Source of the DNA: Collimonas fungivorans | Lineage (GTDB): Bacteria > Pseudomonadota > Gammaproteobacteria > Burkholderiales > Burkholderiaceae_D | Direction: 5' to 3' | DNA length: 64,000 bases | Assembly: GCF_001584145.1 (NCBI RefSeq) | Contig: NZ_CP013232.1 | Span: forward strand, 2,790,001-2,854,000 | Shown: positions 16,705-24,781 of the stretch, in pieces | How the letters are laid out: each line of letters starts with the position of its first letter | Numbering within the stretch: the stretch's first letter is position 1 | Notes under the pieces: generated by a model | What the model was told of the DNA's origin: nothing | What the model saw: only the letters and a program-made list of their open reading frames with translations | The model's database searches: none | Position numbers and translations under genes: made by a program

Positions 16705-17214
16705 TTATTGAGCCGCCGCAGATATAGCACCTGCCTGATAGCCCACTGGGGCCCAGTGTTCGTCTTTCCAGATCAGAGAGACGCGTTCCCACGAAGAAGC
16801 CTTGGCATAGACCGAAACGAAGGTGATCCCGACAAATTCACCCTGAGGCAAACTCGGATTATTAATTTGGTGTTCCATCGATTGCCAGATACGGCTGCTG
16901 GGTGATGTTCCCAGCCGGATGCGCATATCGTTGACGTATTTGATCCAGGCGCCTTGCTCTGATTTCAACTTCATCAACGCATCGCTTTGTTCCCACATCT
17001 GATCGACTTGCTGGCTGTCGGCTAAAGTCAGCCATTGCCGAGCCGTTTCAATAGCGGCATCAGCAGACGCGGGTTGCGCCGAAGCGGTAACGGGAACAAG
17101 AATGATGGAAAAAATCAGGATGGCCAGCGTGGCCAACGGAGATAGTTTGCGTGGCATTGTGAAACGTAAATCGTTCCAAACCGTGAGTCCGTTTGCAAAA
17201 CCCAATTTATCCAT
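16705..17214 (-). CDS. DUF4019 domain protein, exported
   Basis: The start at 17214 is backed by GGGGGAGCA and gives 169 residues. A hydrophobic segment (LATLAILIFSIILVPVTASA, then QPASA) looks like a signal peptide, though about 20 residues precede it; a start at 17157 (MPRKLSPL) would give a more ordinary signal. The mature part ('AIETARQWLTLADSQQVDQM', 'RVSLIWKDEHWAPVGYQ') matches DUF4019, function unknown. It lies upstream of the autotransporter gene on the same strand and may belong to the adhesin locus. Confidence 0.7.
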   Translation of the reverse strand: MDKLGFANGLTVWNDLRFTMPRKLSPLATLAILIFSIILVPVTASAQPASADAAIETARQWLTLADSQQVDQMWEQSDALMKLKSEQGAWIKYVNDMRIRLGTSPSSRIWQSMEHQINNPSLPQGEFVGITFVSVYAKASSWERVSLIWKDEHWAPVGYQAGAISAAAQ

Positions 17215-17777
17215 TGCTCCCCCGCTTGGAATGATTTGTCTGTGCAAATAATTTTATTTGGGTGCATCAAGGAATGCCCAATGTGCCGCATTGCGTACTT
17301 GAAAAATCTCACATTCTCAAGGGGATGAAGAAAATTTACTTGATGAAATGAAGACTAATTTTCAAAAGATAATTTTTCCAGAGAAATTTCGGGCAATTAA
17401 CATAAGTTCACAAATTGCGTTGTGCAAAGGCACGTGAGCCTAGGCGACGGTTTTGGCTCAGCACAAAATTGCACTTCCGACAGTATTAAATAATAAAATA
17501 GCAATACTTGAATCTCGGAGCGCAACTTTCAACAGGCATCGCGCGCCCGCTGCGATCTGCGCAGATGGGGCTGCGCGAGCATTCCTGCACCACCTCGCAC
17601 CACAAGTGTGTCTGGCGGCAGTGGTCGCTGGGTGAATTGTTTGTTTTGTGATGACCTCGCAAATCAAGCATAATTGAGCACCTGCTCCTCGATTGAATGA
17701 GGTTTTTTCAATATCCGGCACCGTTTTTGATTGAGGGTGCCGATCGCTTTCAATATTACTTACGACGAAAAATTTCC
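17215..17777. other. Intergenic region between divergent DUF4019 and mqo genes
   Basis: About 560 bp that must carry promoters for both divergent genes. The part around 17290-17410 is markedly AT-rich, in contrast with 17520-17640. Short open frames occur but none resembles a protein family. No convincing inverted repeat or riboswitch-like structure was noticed. Confidence 0.4.
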
Positions 17778-19496
17778 ATGAGTCAAGAAAATAACAAGAA
17801 CACGGTAGCAAACGCCAAAAGCAAGCGCTTCTCCCGGCGTAAATTTATTGGAACTGCCGTTGGCGCCGCAGCCGTATTGGGCGGCTACTCGGTCCTGTTC
17901 GGTGGCCAATTCCGCGCCGCCAAGGCGGATCGCACGGTGGACGTGCTGCTGATCGGCGGCGGCATCATGAGTGCGACGCTCGGCGTCTATCTGTCCGAGC
18001 TGGAGCCTGGCTGGACCTATGAAGTGTTCGAACGCCTGGACAAAGTGGCGGAAGAAAGCTCGAATGGCTGGAACAACGCGGGCACCGGCCACTCGGCGCT
18101 CTGCGAACTGAACTACACCCCGATGGACGACAAGGGTGAAGTGCATATTACCCAGGCGATCGGCATCAACGAGAACTTCCAGATCTCGCGCCAATTCTGG
18201 TCGCATCAGGTGCGCAAGGGCGTTCTGGGCAATCCGCGCGAATTCATCAATTCGACACCGCACATGAATTTGGTCTTTGGTCCGGAGAACCGTGAATTCA
18301 TTCGCAAACGCGTCGCGGCCTTGAAGGCGTCGCCGCTGTTCGCTGGCATGGAAATGACGACGGAACCGACCAAGATTGCTGAATGGATTCCGATCATGAT
18401 GGAAGGCCGGAAGCCGGACGAGATGGTCACCGCCACCCGTTCGCCGCTCGGCACCGATGTCAACCTGGGCGCGATTACCCGCCAGTTCTACAAGCATCTC
18501 AGCAGCAATGCGGGCGGCAAGATCAACACCGGATATGAGGTACGCTCGATCACCCGCAATGAGGATGGCTCCTGGCGTGTATCGGCTTTCGACATCAAGG
18601 ATAGTTCCAAGGTCCAGACCGTTGATGCACGCCACATCTTCATCGGCGCCGGTGGCGCCGCATTGCCGCTGCTGCAGTTGTCGGGAATTCCTGAAGCGAA
18701 GCAGTATGGCGGTTTCCCGGTAGGCGGAGAATTCCTGGTCACGGATAATCCCGCCATTACCTCGCGCCATCTGGCCAAGGTCTACGGCCTTGCGGATACG
18801 GGTTCGCCACCGATGTCGGTGCCGCATCTGGATACCCGCGTGCTGGATGGTAAAACCGTGCTGCTGTTCGGGCCGTTCGCCACCTGGTCCACCAAATTCC
18901 TCAAGAACGGATCGTATTTCGATATCGCGAAGGCAACCACGCCCTCCAATATCATTCCGCAACTTCAAGTCGGCGCCCATGAGTTTGCACTCGTCAAATA
19001 TCTCGCGCAGCAATTGGAGTTGTCCAGGGAAGACAAGATGGCGGCGCTGCGCCGCTACATGCCTGAGGCAAAGGACGAAGACTGGCGTTTGTGGCAAGCC
19101 GGCCAGCGTGTGCAGATCATCAAGAACATGCCCGACAAGGGCGGCGTATTGAAGCTGGGTACCGAAGTCGTGGTTTCCGAAGATCGCTCCGTGTCTGCAT
19201 TGCTGGGCGCGTCACCTGGTGGCTCTACCTCGCCAGCGATCATGCTGTCACTGCTGGAGAAGGTTTTCCCCGATCGGATGAATACACCTGCCTGGCAGAA
19301 AAAAATTCGCGAGATCGTTCCCACTTATGGACAAAAGCTCAATGAGAACCCGCAGCTGCTTGCGACGACATGGGCAAGCACCGCTGAAACTTTGCAATTG
19401 ACTATCGCATCGCCAAGTTTGGAGGGCTTCGTTCCAGGGACCGCTCCCGTCGAGCACCCTGGACAAGTGAAAAAAGTGCCAGATATCGCGCTATAG
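17778..19496 (+). CDS. mqo: Malate:quinone oxidoreductase with twin-arginine signal
   Basis: The 572-residue product oxidises malate to oxaloacetate using FAD and passes electrons to quinone. 'DVLLIGGGIMSATLG' binds FAD; '[20 protein letters not shown]' and '[20 protein letters not shown]' are mqo signatures. The N-terminus carries KRFSRRKFIGTAVGAAAVLG, a clear Tat motif and hydrophobic stretch, followed by an insertion before the Rossmann fold. Ordinary Mqo proteins lack a signal and sit on the cytoplasmic face, so this one is predicted to be periplasmic. The start was chosen at MSQENNK, 80 bp inside a longer open frame; the ribosome-binding site is weak. An incomplete copy lies at 11043-11472. 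Confidence 0.9.
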   Translation: MSQENNKNTVANAKSKRFSRRKFIGTAVGAAAVLGGYSVLFGGQFRAAKADRTVDVLLIGGGIMSATLGVYLSELEPGWTYEVFERLDKVAEESSNGWNNAGTGHSALCELNYTPMDDKGEVHITQAIGINENFQISRQFWSHQVRKGVLGNPREFINSTPHMNLVFGPENREFIRKRVAALKASPLFAGMEMTTEPTKIAEWIPIMMEGRKPDEMVTATRSPLGTDVNLGAITRQFYKHLSSNAGGKINTGYEVRSITRNEDGSWRVSAFDIKDSSKVQTVDARHIFIGAGGAALPLLQLSGIPEAKQYGGFPVGGEFLVTDNPAITSRHLAKVYGLADTGSPPMSVPHLDTRVLDGKTVLLFGPFATWSTKFLKNGSYFDIAKATTPSNIIPQLQVGAHEFALVKYLAQQLELSREDKMAALRRYMPEAKDEDWRLWQAGQRVQIIKNMPDKGGVLKLGTEVVVSEDRSVSALLGASPGGSTSPAIMLSLLEKVFPDRMNTPAWQKKIREIVPTYGQKLNENPQLLATTWASTAETLQLTIASPSLEGFVPGTAPVEHPGQVKKVPDIAL

Positions 19497-19510
19497 TGCT
19501 GTGAAGCTCG

Positions 19511-19533
19511 GTGTAAGCGACATCCGCTTACAC
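19511..19533. terminator. 9-bp stem-loop after mqo
   Basis: GTGTAAGCG (19511-19519) and CGCTTACAC (19525-19533) form a perfect stem with a 5-base loop, 15 bp after the mqo stop. A weak pyrimidine run follows. The same structure, damaged by substitutions, exists after the partial mqo copy near 11403-11425. Confidence 0.5.
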
Positions 19534-19607
19534 TCTATCTGGTTGGCAATGGAGATGGGCGCGCACGAAGGCGTCCATCTGTTCGTTTGTGTGCCGAATT
19601 GCCCCGC

Positions 19608-19697
19608 TCAGTTTTGACCTTCCCTCCATTGCCTGGCGAACGCCGCCACCCTGTCGTAAGACTCCTTGAAACCCAATTCAGCTAGATGAGATTTAGC
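19608..19697 (-). mobile_element. Remnant of an IS21-family istA transposase
   Basis: On the minus strand the frame closing with TGA at 19610-19608 reads HLAELGFKESYDRVAAFARQ then WREGQN. 'GF-GSYDRVAAFAR-W' is characteristic of a segment of IS21 IstA transposases. Only about 28 codons are left, partly overlapping the end of the WYL regulator gene. No istB or terminal repeats were found. It marks a past insertion right at the boundary of the duplicated mqo flank. Confidence 0.55.
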
Positions 19698-20394
19698 AGG
19701 CGCTTTTTCGTCGCTTGCAGGGATGCCCTTCCTGAGCCTGCCATTCCTTGACCAATTGCCGGCGAGTACCGGGATAGTGCTCATCCAAAAAATCTACCGT
19801 CACAATGCAGTCGGCACGAAAGCGACGAAAATCGCCAAGCGACTCGCACCAGGCAGCAATGGACCACCGTGACTCCACGAAACCGAGCATGATCGGCCAG
19901 ATCGTTTGCTCCAGCACGGGCCCGTCTTCTTCTCTATACGCGATGTGCATTTTGCGCTGCTCGCGTAGCATCTGTCGAACCCGCGCCAGATCAACCCCTG
20001 TATCTTCGCTTTGCCGACTGATATACAGCGCATTGTCATCCAGCGCTCGTCTCATTTCTGACGGAAGCACTGCATCGATTTTTGCAATCGCGTTCAGCAT
20101 GGCATGCGCCAGGGCATCATCCGTTTGGCGGCTGACCCATTGGGCGCCGGCCGCAAGTGCATGAATTTCTTCTGCCGTGAAGGACAGCGGCGGCAGAAGG
20201 AAGCCTGGTCGGAGTATGTAACCAATACCTGGCTCACCATTGATATCAGCACCTAATGCTTGCAGTGTCGCAATGTCGCGACGGATGGTGCGTAGCGATA
20301 CGCCAACCTCGCGTGCAAGTACCTCACCGGACACCGTTCCACGGTGTCGGCGAAGGACTTGCAAAAGGTCGAATAACCGATGGCTTCGCGACAT
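19693..20394 (-). CDS. YafY/WYL-family transcriptional regulator
   Basis: From MSRSHRLFDLLQVLRRHRGT the 233-residue protein has an N-terminal DeoR-like helix-turn-helix ('VSGEVLAREVGVSLRTIRRD') and a C-terminal WYL-type ligand-sensing domain ('IWPIMLGFVESRWSIAAWCE', 'FRRFRADCI'). The start at 20394 lies 2 bases after the stop of the upstream oxidoreductase gene (TGAGC-ATG), implying translational coupling. The last residues overlap a transposase scrap and could be altered. It probably regulates its own operon; a 10-bp inverted repeat upstream of that operon is a candidate site. Confidence 0.85.
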   Translation of the reverse strand: MSRSHRLFDLLQVLRRHRGTVSGEVLAREVGVSLRTIRRDIATLQALGADINGEPGIGYILRPGFLLPPLSFTAEEIHALAAGAQWVSRQTDDALAHAMLNAIAKIDAVLPSEMRRALDDNALYISRQSEDTGVDLARVRQMLREQRKMHIAYREEDGPVLEQTIWPIMLGFVESRWSIAAWCESLGDFRRFRADCIVTVDFLDEHYPGTRRQLVKEWQAQEGHPCKRRKSAC

Positions 20395-20396
20395 GC

Positions 20397-21329
20397 TCAA
20401 TCCATTACGACGAGGCATTTTCCACTGAGCTTAAGACCTGCCTCAAGCTCGGTGATCAGTTGGATCGCGTCCCCCAAAGGTACGACTCTGGCGATCGGCA
20501 GTCGAAATTTTCCTTTTCTTGCGGCATCGGCAAGGCTATCGAGAATGTCGGGCCTCGGCGTACCCACAATCGGCTTCAGTCGGCGGTTAAAGATCGAACG
20601 GATGAACTTGCCCGGGGTTGGGTTGAGGTCGAGGAACACACCATCCTTTTTCAGCAGGCTGAGTCCTATCTCGGTGGTCATCGTGGCGGCTGTGTCGTAC
20701 ACCACATCGTAACGTTCACCGATCGCCGATAAAACGGTGGCTCGATAGTCAAAGACGGTTTGAATGCCGAGCGAGCGTACCCGTTCCATCGACCCTGCGC
20801 TGCAGCTGCCTGCAACCGAGGCCCCGAACATACGCGCTATCTGCACGGTCGCTTCGCCCACTGCACCAGCGCAGCCATTGACGAAAACGTGTTGGCCAGC
20901 GCTCAGCTTCGCCTTATCTACCAAACCGTTCCAGGCCGTTATACCCGGAGTGCCGATGCAAGCCGCATCCTCGAAAGAAACTTCGTCGGGCTTCTTTGCC
21001 AAGAAGGCTTCTTTGGTCACCACAGCCTGACCCAGGGCGCCGCTCTCCTTGAAACGGGCTAGACCGAACACGGCGTCCCCCGGACGAAAGCGCGTCACGC
21101 CTGCACCGATCTCGGTCACCACCCCAGAGAAGTCCATGCCCATCGCGCGGGGGAAGGTATTTCCCGTAACAATCTTCATCTGGCCATTGCGCAGTTTCCA
21201 GTCGATTGGGTTGATGGCTGCAAATTTGACCTTCACGGCCACTTCGCCTTTACCCGGCGCGGCCACTTCGAAGTCGTCGAGCCGCATCAGTTCCGGGCCG
21301 CCGTACTTGTTATATTGGATACGTTTCAT
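20397..21329 (-). CDS. NADP-dependent medium-chain oxidoreductase (quinone/enone reductase type)
   Basis: A 310-residue MDR-superfamily protein: N-terminal GroES-like domain ('AAINPIDWKLRNGQMKIV', '[16 protein letters not shown]') and Rossmann domain ('HVFVNGCAGAVGEATVQIAR'). The zinc-binding residues of true alcohol dehydrogenases are absent, as in quinone oxidoreductases. It likely reduces quinones or alpha,beta-unsaturated carbonyls with NADPH. It starts after AGAGGGATATGGC and is coupled to the downstream WYL regulator. Confidence 0.85.
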   Translation of the reverse strand: MKRIQYNKYGGPELMRLDDFEVAAPGKGEVAVKVKFAAINPIDWKLRNGQMKIVTGNTFPRAMGMDFSGVVTEIGAGVTRFRPGDAVFGLARFKESGALGQAVVTKEAFLAKKPDEVSFEDAACIGTPGITAWNGLVDKAKLSAGQHVFVNGCAGAVGEATVQIARMFGASVAGSCSAGSMERVRSLGIQTVFDYRATVLSAIGERYDVVYDTAATMTTEIGLSLLKKDGVFLDLNPTPGKFIRSIFNRRLKPIVGTPRPDILDSLADAARKGKFRLPIARVVPLGDAIQLITELEAGLKLSGKCLVVMD

Positions 21330-21438
21330 GGCAGGCCATATCCCTCTGGTTCAGCGAGGCAAAACCGGGTGGTTTGCTGAGTATGTGTAGTCATGGATGG
21401 TTCTCTTTTGTTGTGTCGGGAAACGCAGTCTAGTTCAC

Positions 21439-21463
21439 CATGGTGCCAATTTCTGGCACCATG
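21439..21463. promoter_or_regulatory. 10-bp inverted repeat upstream of the oxidoreductase/WYL operon
   Basis: CATGGTGCCA (21439-21448) and TGGCACCATG (21454-21463) are perfect complements with a 5-base spacer, 110-134 bp upstream of the oxidoreductase start. The size and symmetry suit a dimeric repressor site; the WYL regulator at the end of the operon is the obvious candidate. The neighbouring DUF1330 gene ends at 21529, so the site lies in the only available promoter region. Confidence 0.55.
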
Positions 21464-21528
21464 ATGGCTGCTCCCGCCCTTCTGCGTAGGGAAAAATGCC
21501 GTCAGGCACCATTCATGCGCTCGCACAG

Positions 21529-21828
21529 TTACTGACCGGAACCCTCGACAATACGGAAATCACGCTCGGCAGCGGTCCCCAGCACTCGCAGTGCTGCTTG
21601 GTAGGCCTCGCTGGCATATGTCCGTTGCGCATGTTCAAAGCTGGAGAATTCGACAAGGACCGTGCGCTGCTTCAGGCCCGCTTCGTGCACCTCGAGTCCG
21701 TCCGAGGTGCGCGCCAAGATGGTTCCGCCGTTCGCAGCAATCGCCACTCCGGCCAGCGCGCCGTATGCTTTCAATGCCGACTCGTCCGATATCGATCGAT
21801 ACGCAACTACCCAATATCCCTTGTTCAT
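21529..21828 (-). CDS. DUF1330 domain protein
   Basis: A 99-residue protein starting MNKGYWVVAYRSISDESAL with 'LARTSDGLEVHEAGLKQRTV' and 'VEFSSFEHAQRTYASEAYQA', the typical DUF1330 ferredoxin-like fold. AAAGGAGTGAAA before the ATG fixes the start at 21828. DUF1330 proteins are small dimeric alpha-beta barrel proteins with no agreed reaction. A strong inverted repeat lies 37-70 bp upstream. Confidence 0.85.
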   Translation of the reverse strand: MNKGYWVVAYRSISDESALKAYGALAGVAIAANGGTILARTSDGLEVHEAGLKQRTVLVEFSSFEHAQRTYASEAYQAALRVLGTAAERDFRIVEGSGQ

Positions 21829-21864
21829 TTTCACTCCTTTAATGTGACAGACACTAATTGACGG

Positions 21865-21898
21865 CTTGACGTCGGCGTCACGCGGCACCGACGTCAAG
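21865..21898. promoter_or_regulatory. 11-bp perfect inverted repeat upstream of the DUF1330 gene
   Basis: CTTGACGTCGG (21865-21875) and CCGACGTCAAG (21888-21898) flank a 12-base spacer. A second, shorter pair (TTGACA and TGTCAA, about 21910-21932) lies next to it. The elements stand between the divergent DUF1330 and GH64 genes and probably bind a regulator, or form a structured 5' leader of the DUF1330 mRNA. Confidence 0.5.
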
Positions 21899-22092
21899 AG
21901 ACGGTTTTTCTTGACATTCCCACTAGTGTCAATGTTATAAGCTTGCCGAAAATCAACATTGGATCGCACCTGTTCACACCGGCCGAAATCATCAACCAGG
22001 CGTACGCGATGTTTTCTTCGCAGGTCATTGTCCGTTATCCAGGCAATGCCTGCATCTCTCGAGTGGCTTCAAACATCAAGAAAAGGGATCCG

Positions 22093-23604
22093 ATGAAACG
22101 AACAGCGCTCTACTTCGTCAGTATATTGGCGAGCTTGTTTCTCTTCATGACTCAGGCGCAGGCACAATCCACGAATGACTATTCTCAAGGCGTCGATGTA
22201 GCAGGAAGCAGCGCCACTGTGTGGTTCCAGTCCAATGTTAATACCAGCTGGGTCGATATACATTACCAGCTCAACGGCGGCGATCTTCAAAACCTCCGCA
22301 CCAGCAGTGCCAACGGCCGCTATGTTCAGGGAATAAACAGCGTCGGCACCGGCAGCAACATCAAATACTGGTTTACGTACAATAATGGGACGCCTGCATA
22401 CAATACCCCCGCCTTCAACTTTACCGTGGGCGCCGGAAATCCACCTCCGCCGCCACCGCCGCCATCCGCAGGAAACTGGAGCGGTCTCACTACATTCAAT
22501 CTGGTCAATGGCACGCGAGGCGCATATCCGGATAGCCAGGTTTATTGGGCAATCATCGGCAAGGACTGGAACAGCGGCCGCTTCGTGTATGTGGATACGG
22601 GCGGAAACCTGATCCCCATGGGTATCGGCGACAACGGAGCCTTGAACAAGAATGGACAAGGATATACAAACTATTTCCATTCGCTGGCGCAAGGAAAATC
22701 GGTCACCATTCCGCCGATAAATTCGGCGCGCCTGCTGCTCAGCGTGGGAAGTCCCATGTATATCAAAGTCAACCAGGACGTGAACGGCAATATTGGCTAT
22801 GCCGGCGCCAATATCGAAAATCCGTCGGATCCGAATATTGACGTGACCTTCGATTTCGTCGAAATGGCGATCGTTCCAAACCAGGGATTTTTCGGCAATA
22901 CCACCCGGGTAGATCAATTCGGCTTCCCCGTCTTGCTGCGCCTTCAGGGACTCGATGGCTACGACCAGACAGTTGGAGAAACAGATACGCGCGCCGCACT
23001 GTTTCAAAAATATCTGGCGGAAGTTCCTGATGAGTTCAAAGGCCTGGCCCAGGCGCCATATGCGCCGTACCGCATTATTGCTCCTGCCCACGCAAGCTTC
23101 AATAACGGCGGCGCCAACGGCAACTATCTGGACAGCTATATTGCATCTCTCTGGAACAAATACAGCACGCAAACTCTGACGTTCACGGATCAACAGGGAA
23201 CATTTTCCGGCCGCGTTGTCGGCAATCGCTTCCAGTTCACCGATGGACAAGGAAGCTACTACATCAATAACCGCCCTACCACCGCAATGGCATTGTTAGG
23301 CAGCGGCGCATTGAACGACGGATCCGGAACCACGCCGGGAACACCGGCTTACGACAAGCAACTGCAAATCCAGGCGCAAATGACTGCGGCAATCAATCGC
23401 CACGTCGTCGAAGATCCCGCGCACTGGAGTAACGCGGCTTACTTCTATCCGAACGGACAGGTATCCAATTACTTCTCGAAATTCTGGCATGATCATAGCG
23501 TGAACAAGCTGGCCTACGGCTTTGCTTACGATGACGTATGGGGATTCAGTTCATCTCTTCATACTTCGGCGCCTACTACGGCAACAGTCACTATCGGCTG
23601 GTAG
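22093..23604 (+). CDS. Secreted GH64 beta-1,3-glucanase with CBM56
   Basis: A 503-residue protein. Residues 1-25 are a signal peptide ending 'TQAQAQ'. Residues 28-115 (DYSQGVDVAGSSATVWFQSN, 'WVDIHYQLNGGDLQNLRT', 'YWFTYNNG') match CBM56, a beta-1,3-glucan-binding module. An eight-proline linker (117-124) follows, then a GH64 catalytic domain ('VYWAIIGKD', 'FDFVEMAI', 'TRVDQFGFPVLLRLQG', 'GETDTRAALFQKY'). GH64 enzymes cut laminarin-type glucans to short oligosaccharides, so fungal or oomycete walls are likely targets. The start at 22093 follows AAAAGGGATCC. Confidence 0.88.
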   Translation: MKRTALYFVSILASLFLFMTQAQAQSTNDYSQGVDVAGSSATVWFQSNVNTSWVDIHYQLNGGDLQNLRTSSANGRYVQGINSVGTGSNIKYWFTYNNGTPAYNTPAFNFTVGAGNPPPPPPPPSAGNWSGLTTFNLVNGTRGAYPDSQVYWAIIGKDWNSGRFVYVDTGGNLIPMGIGDNGALNKNGQGYTNYFHSLAQGKSVTIPPINSARLLLSVGSPMYIKVNQDVNGNIGYAGANIENPSDPNIDVTFDFVEMAIVPNQGFFGNTTRVDQFGFPVLLRLQGLDGYDQTVGETDTRAALFQKYLAEVPDEFKGLAQAPYAPYRIIAPAHASFNNGGANGNYLDSYIASLWNKYSTQTLTFTDQQGTFSGRVVGNRFQFTDGQGSYYINNRPTTAMALLGSGALNDGSGTTPGTPAYDKQLQIQAQMTAAINRHVVEDPAHWSNAAYFYPNGQVSNYFSKFWHDHSVNKLAYGFAYDDVWGFSSSLHTSAPTTATVTIGW

Positions 23605-23633
23605 ATGCGCGCAGACGTGCACGTAAAACGCAC

Positions 23634-23657
23634 GCAGCCCGCCATTCGGCGGGCTGC
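23634..23657. terminator. GC-rich stem-loop between the GH64 and LysR genes
   Basis: GCAGCCCGCC (23634-23643), loop ATTC, GGCGGGCTGC (23648-23657): a perfect 10-bp stem 30 bp after the GH64 stop and 22 bp after the converging LysR stop. On the minus strand a CGTTTTACG run follows. It probably serves as a bidirectional terminator. Confidence 0.7.
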
Positions 23658-23678
23658 GACGTCAAGTGACCCGCCGGA

Positions 23679-24563
23679 CTATTTTTTACGAACGGTCTTC
23701 TGCAAGGTTTCCGACTCAAGTACGTTCCTGATGAGCGGCCGATTTTTTCGCACGACGAGTGAGCACATGTAATAGTCAATGGTTACCGGTGCATCTCTAA
23801 GCTTGATCGCTTTGGTTCCCGGTATCGCCATGTATTCGATCTCGGATACGAAGCCAATGCCCAAGCCTTCCGCAATCGCATGCATGGTGGCTTCCCGGCT
23901 ATTCAGTTCCATTACACAATTGATCTGGATGCCCTGTTTCCGGCACGCGTTCTCGAGCAATTCTCTCGTCTTGGAGCCGGGTTCACGCATGATGACAGCT
24001 TCGTTTTTTATGCTCGCCAGCGGTACCGACGATCTGCTCGCCCAGGCGTGGTCTTCCCTGACCACCGCGACAATAGGATAGGTCCGGTACGGCACGACGT
24101 GCAATCGCTTGTCCGTTTCTATGAAAGCCAGGATTGCTATGTCGATGGTGAAATCATAGAGCCTGGCGAGCGCTTCTTTTTCCGTGTTGATGGAGATCGC
24201 GAATTCAATGCCCGGATGCTTGCGCATTAAATCGTAGGTCAGGTTCATCACGACAGGCGGTGAAACTGCCCCGATACGCAGCAATCCTGTTTTTTGGGAA
24301 TGCAAGCTTTGCAATAGCTGAACCGCTTCGTCTTCCTGACCGAAAATCCCTTCAGTAATTTCGTACAGCCGCCGGCCCGCATCGGTCAATTCGACATGCC
24401 GGCCGCGGCGGTGGAACAGTTCGACGGCAAACCTGCTTTCCAGCGCCTTGACTTGCTCGCTGACGGTTGGCTGGCCTATTCTCAGGTAGGCCGCGGCGGC
24501 GGTGAAACTGTGTGTTTTGGCTACGGCATGGAACGAACGAATCCATTTATGGTACTGGTACAT
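23679..24563 (-). CDS. LysR-type regulator of phosphonate catabolism
   Basis: A 294-residue LysR protein: winged helix (WIRSFHAVAKTHSFTAAAAY, 'IGQPTVSEQVKALESRF') and effector domain ('GLLRIGAVSPPVVM', 'IAEGLGIGFVSEIEY'). The pattern matches the LysR subgroup found with aminoethylphosphonate degradation genes. It is divergent from the iron alcohol dehydrogenase gene that begins a phosphonate operon, and the 218-bp gap between them carries repeated GGCCATAT motifs. The inducer is presumably a phosphonate. Confidence 0.85.
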   Translation of the reverse strand: MYQYHKWIRSFHAVAKTHSFTAAAAYLRIGQPTVSEQVKALESRFAVELFHRRGRHVELTDAGRRLYEITEGIFGQEDEAVQLLQSLHSQKTGLLRIGAVSPPVVMNLTYDLMRKHPGIEFAISINTEKEALARLYDFTIDIAILAFIETDKRLHVVPYRTYPIVAVVREDHAWASRSSVPLASIKNEAVIMREPGSKTRELLENACRKQGIQINCVMELNSREATMHAIAEGLGIGFVSEIEYMAIPGTKAIKLRDAPVTIDYYMCSLVVRKNRPLIRNVLESETLQKTVRKK

Positions 24564-24594
24564 AAAGATCCTTCAGAAACACATCTTCCTCAGT

Positions 24595-24631
24595 GGCCAT
24601 ATGGCCGTCCTGTCATTTCCCGCGGCCATAT
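24595..24631. promoter_or_regulatory. Repeated GGCCATAT motifs in the phosphonate divergent promoter
   Basis: GGCCATATGGCC (24595-24606, a perfect 12-bp palindrome) and a second GGCCATAT (24624-24631) are spaced 29 bp apart, 32-68 bp upstream of the LysR start. LysR proteins usually bind two such sites in front of the divergent target. Proposed as the operator by position and symmetry. Confidence 0.5.
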
Positions 24632-24781
24632 CCCCAAAGTACATATATGCCATTCAAATATGACAATTTTTCATTATCGGTTAAAACGATAGAAATAGAA
24701 GAATAATCGATTTGTACTATGCGATGGGCGCACCGACAATCTATTTACTAAAAGTCCATAACCAATAAACAGGAGACATCG

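Noticed and set aside
17760..19097. Minus-strand open frame of 445 codons
   Set aside because: Antisense shadow of mqo; no recognisable motifs.
22069..23250. Minus-strand open frame of 393 codons
   Set aside because: Antisense to the GH64 glucanase, which has signal peptide, CBM and catalytic signatures on the other strand.
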